A stretch of 64,000 nucleotides of DNA from Trochalopteron elliotii (taxonomy: Eukaryota; Chordata; Aves; Passeriformes; Leiothrichidae): contig JANPWX010020150.1 in NCBI GenBank assembly GCA_024734555.1, positions 3,379,122 through 3,443,121 on the forward strand, written 5' to 3'. The stretch's first letter is position 1. Every line of letters starts with the position of its first letter. The position numbers and the translations under genes are program-made. The notes beneath the pieces were generated by a model that had not been told where the DNA came from, searched no databases, and saw only the letters and a list, made by a program, of their open reading frames with translations. Shown in pieces: positions 61,526 to 64,000 of this stretch.

Positions 61526-63039
61526 TGAATGTCAGCTTGTATAAGATTAACTGCTATTGGTCAATCGTGTAATGGACATGTCTACATAAAGTGAAACTAC
61601 CAGAAACCTGTATGACCAGAGAAGCAAACCCACAGTGTACCACAGAAATTACTAAGTTTCATAAGTATAATACGTGTAACTTAGCAGTGCCCCACAGTCC
61701 TTACAGAAAAGGCAAAATGCAACAGCTATGACCAGATTTATGTATTTAGTTGCCATTGACTCTATAGCGTTGAGTGAATCTCTCATCATTTAAGAATTAT
61801 GGACCTAATTTCGTCCTTGTTAATTCTTGTGGGTGCCCCTGACGAGCCAAGGAAAATATTTGGTCCCCATTTTGACTTATCTAGTTCTATTTGTGATTAT
61901 GTTTTTCCTTTCTCTGTGGTGGGGTGCTAACCCTGTTTTATGCTAATTATCTATCAAAGTGTCTCACAGCTCCAGAACTTGGTTTCCCCTTGAGCAACTT
62001 CCACGTTTATTAGTTTGACCTTATCAAGCGTCTTTTAAGGCAGCTCTCAACGTCAGTCCAAAGTTACAACTGCCCTTCATTCTTATTTTCACAATTACAG
62101 CTCTTCCCAAGTCCTCACTGTTAACCCTGAAGACTGAGCCTCTTACCTAAGGCATCTCTCAAAATACCAGGTACTTGTGGTATAGAAGGAAGTGAAAGTA
62201 TGGAAAGTGAGAAAATCAGAACTTCTGTCTCCCACACTTTACTCTTGGTTTCCTTCTGTCACTTACCTCAATCAGGCACACCAATAAGTGTTTCCCCCCA
62301 AATATGGACTTGTGAGTCTCAGAGGGAAAGCAGTCAGTGGCCTGCACTATCACTCATCTTGTGCTTTTTTGTTTAAACAAAGTTTTCAAGCCCTTTCTTT
62401 GTTTTAGCTGTACCAACAGCTGTTCTTGCAACAAAAACTGTGGATGAAGGGCAGTTTCCTGAATCCCAAGAGCTCACCTCAGTTCTTCGATAATGTTATT
62501 TATGTATGTGCATGTATGGGCATAAAGACACACATATAAGAGCTGTATCAGTATATCAGTATTGATATAAGAGCTATATCAGTATTGATAAAATGTTTTG
62601 TGTCCAAATGGCCATGCTATTTTGGCTTGTCCCTTTCTTCATACTATTTTTGTTGAAAAAAGAAAATTAAGTAAAATCATCATGCACTTTAGTTGCACAA
62701 AGCTTATTTCAGCAACATCCTCTACCTCAGGATAATGATCAGGGTCTTCTGAATCATGACTGACAGCATGTGAAATCTCCACTTTTGTACACCTTTGTTT
62801 AGCCAAGCCAGGAGCTTTCCTCATGTCCTTAAATATTTTTCACAATCCTGCTGTACTATGTTTTAAGGAGATTTTCTTCCTGTCCCATAACTCCTTGTTG
62901 CATAACACCGTGCTTTCCTAACTTAGGATGATCTTTTCAAATAAATATTTGTTTCTGTGGCTTACCCTGGAAGCATTTCAGAAGTTCCCTTTCATTGTAT
63001 GTCCTTAGAATTCTACACATATAAATTAAAGAACCCATT
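61526..63039. other. Unique non-coding sequence
   Basis: No gene supported. An imperfect duplication at 62534-62590 repeats ATATAAGAGCT-(G/A)-TATCAGTAT and contains extra TATCAGTAT and TATTGATA units. Confidence 0.5.
62534..62590. repeat. Imperfect local tandem duplication
   Basis: Two copies of an ATATAAGAGCT..TATCAGTAT unit separated by ATCAGTATTG. TATCAGTAT occurs three times. Confidence 0.75.
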
Positions 63040-63049
63040 TCTTTATTCT

Positions 63050-63200
63050 CAAAGAAAGTTTCCCTGTTAGCTTGCTTTAGCCAAGGAATGCAGATTTATT
63101 CCTTTTCATCTTTCCTCATGACTCATTGCCTACAACTCCTTGATCATTTTTTTACTTTGCTCTGAAATGTATCAAATTTTGTACATCTTACATAGCTCTT
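63050..63200 (-). mobile_element. Old CR1 fragment, antisense
   Basis: CTTTCCTCATGACTCATTGC, CTACAACTCCTTGATCATTT, TTTTACTTTGCTCTGAAATG and ATCAAATTTTGTACATCTTA follow the reverse complement of an old CR1 reverse transcriptase C-terminus, which reads approximately CTTTCCTCATAGGTCATG, then CTTTGATCATTTTTGTTGCT, then CTCTTCTCTGG and CCAATTTGTCCACATC. An upstream AGCCAAGGAATGCAGATTTA block may extend it to the left. Highly diverged. Confidence 0.6.
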
Positions 63201-64000
63201 TCTTTCTTTCTGTCCTCCATAACAATCTGTAAAGTGGAAGGACAACATTTTACCTTCTCATATACTACTTTTATGTCTATATTTTTGAGTTGTTTTGTCT
63301 CACTTCTCTGTCCCTTCCATCAAATTACTCCAATGCCATTTCCCCTTTTGTTCAGTCATATCTATCCCTTCATTTTCCTTCAAAAGCAAAATAATAGGGT
63401 CACCTACTACCAATGATTCTGTAGCATTAAACTGCAGACAAAAATCCTACAGACAAAATGGGTCTGAAATGTCTAGAAATCAGCAGGAGACAGCAGTGAC
63501 CAAGAAGTTTTCTGTTTTCTTCTGGGCTTTAGCTTGATGGTCTACATTTATGATGGTGGATACAAACTCCAGCGAGTTGAGATTTTCAAAGGCTAATGAC
63601 CTGTCATATTTAGCAACTGAAGTATGACAGAGTTTTCTGGACTGTGAATTCATTCATTAAAAAAAGGGTGAAAGTTCAAGTTTTATGTGATAGCATTATA
63701 GTTCCTCCATAATAAATGTATAATTAGGTAAGTATAGGAAGATTGTATATACCGCAGATACTAATCCATTTAATATGTTGACTGTCTATACTTAATTATG
63801 ATAATCTCAGTGTGCTGTTAAATAGGCAAGCAGGACAAAAGCCTCCCTCAGAGATTTGTCAGTAGTGTTTTAAGAACTGATATAGTTTACTTATAATCCT
63901 CCAGTAACTCATTAAAGTCCAGGCATAAGAACATTTTTCTTTCTATTTTCTGTTCTAATCAGTCCTTATTTCCCTTTTTAACTTCACATACCGAAATACA
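63201..64000. other. Unique non-coding sequence to the window end
   Basis: Nothing recognisable apart from short pyrimidine-rich patches. Overlapping 60- and 80-codon frames at 63234-63537 lack domains. Confidence 0.5.

Overview
The window reads as vertebrate, and almost certainly bird, non-coding DNA: an intergenic stretch or the inside of a very large intron. The evidence is (i) at least seven CR1 LINE 3' ends or fragments of different ages, several keeping the bird-type tail of TTCTATGA repeats; (ii) a decayed LTR of the widespread avian ERVL type (30291-30544) and a second diverged repeat that I recognise as a common avian ERV-derived sequence (32041-32375); (iii) a visibly A+T-rich background with no SINE carpet. 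A passerine is a reasonable guess, but the sequence alone does not fix the species.

I find no convincing protein-coding exon, tRNA, rRNA, CRISPR array or bacterial-style operon. The longest open frames either run through simple repeats (21.5-22.0, 23.5-24.5, 40.6-41.1 and 44.4-45.7 kb) or are AT-rich chance frames with no recognisable domain. The only recognisable coding remnants are broken pieces of CR1 reverse transcriptase at 50569-51745 (minus) and about 31491-31640 (minus); the 3' end at 59286-59815 (plus) covers the same region but has no usable frame.

Layout. 0-3 kb: AT-rich DNA with a MIR-like SINE relic (1119-1255), another old repeat fragment and a long G/T-only stretch. 3-21.6 kb: mostly unique sequence with one CR1 tail (16330-16416). 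21.6-24.4 kb: two purine-rich arrays, the second interrupted by a 384-base gap. 24.4-30 kb: unique AT-rich sequence. 30.2-35.3 kb: a cluster of old mobile elements (ERVL LTR, CR1, ERV fragment, two older CR1s). 40.6-45.7 kb: two arrays in opposite orientation built from GGGAA and GTTCCGGGAA modules, the second containing a 383-base gap. 45.7-50.5 kb: unique sequence with the best-looking, still speculative, candidate regulatory DNA. 50.5-54.3 kb: a 1.2 kb CR1, a second MIR-like relic and a retroviral LTR-plus-leader remnant. 54.3-64 kb: a pentanucleotide array, three more CR1 copies and a strong short hairpin.

Nothing here looks like a new multi-gene system. The most unusual structure is the inverted pair of modular arrays: nearly every long module contains TTCCGGGAA, a near-ideal STAT (GAS) site, overlapping a kappaB-like GGGAAGTTCC, with one CpG per module, so the window holds more than fifty potential sites in about 1 kb of array. 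Family assignments rest on remembered consensus patterns; no database search was run.
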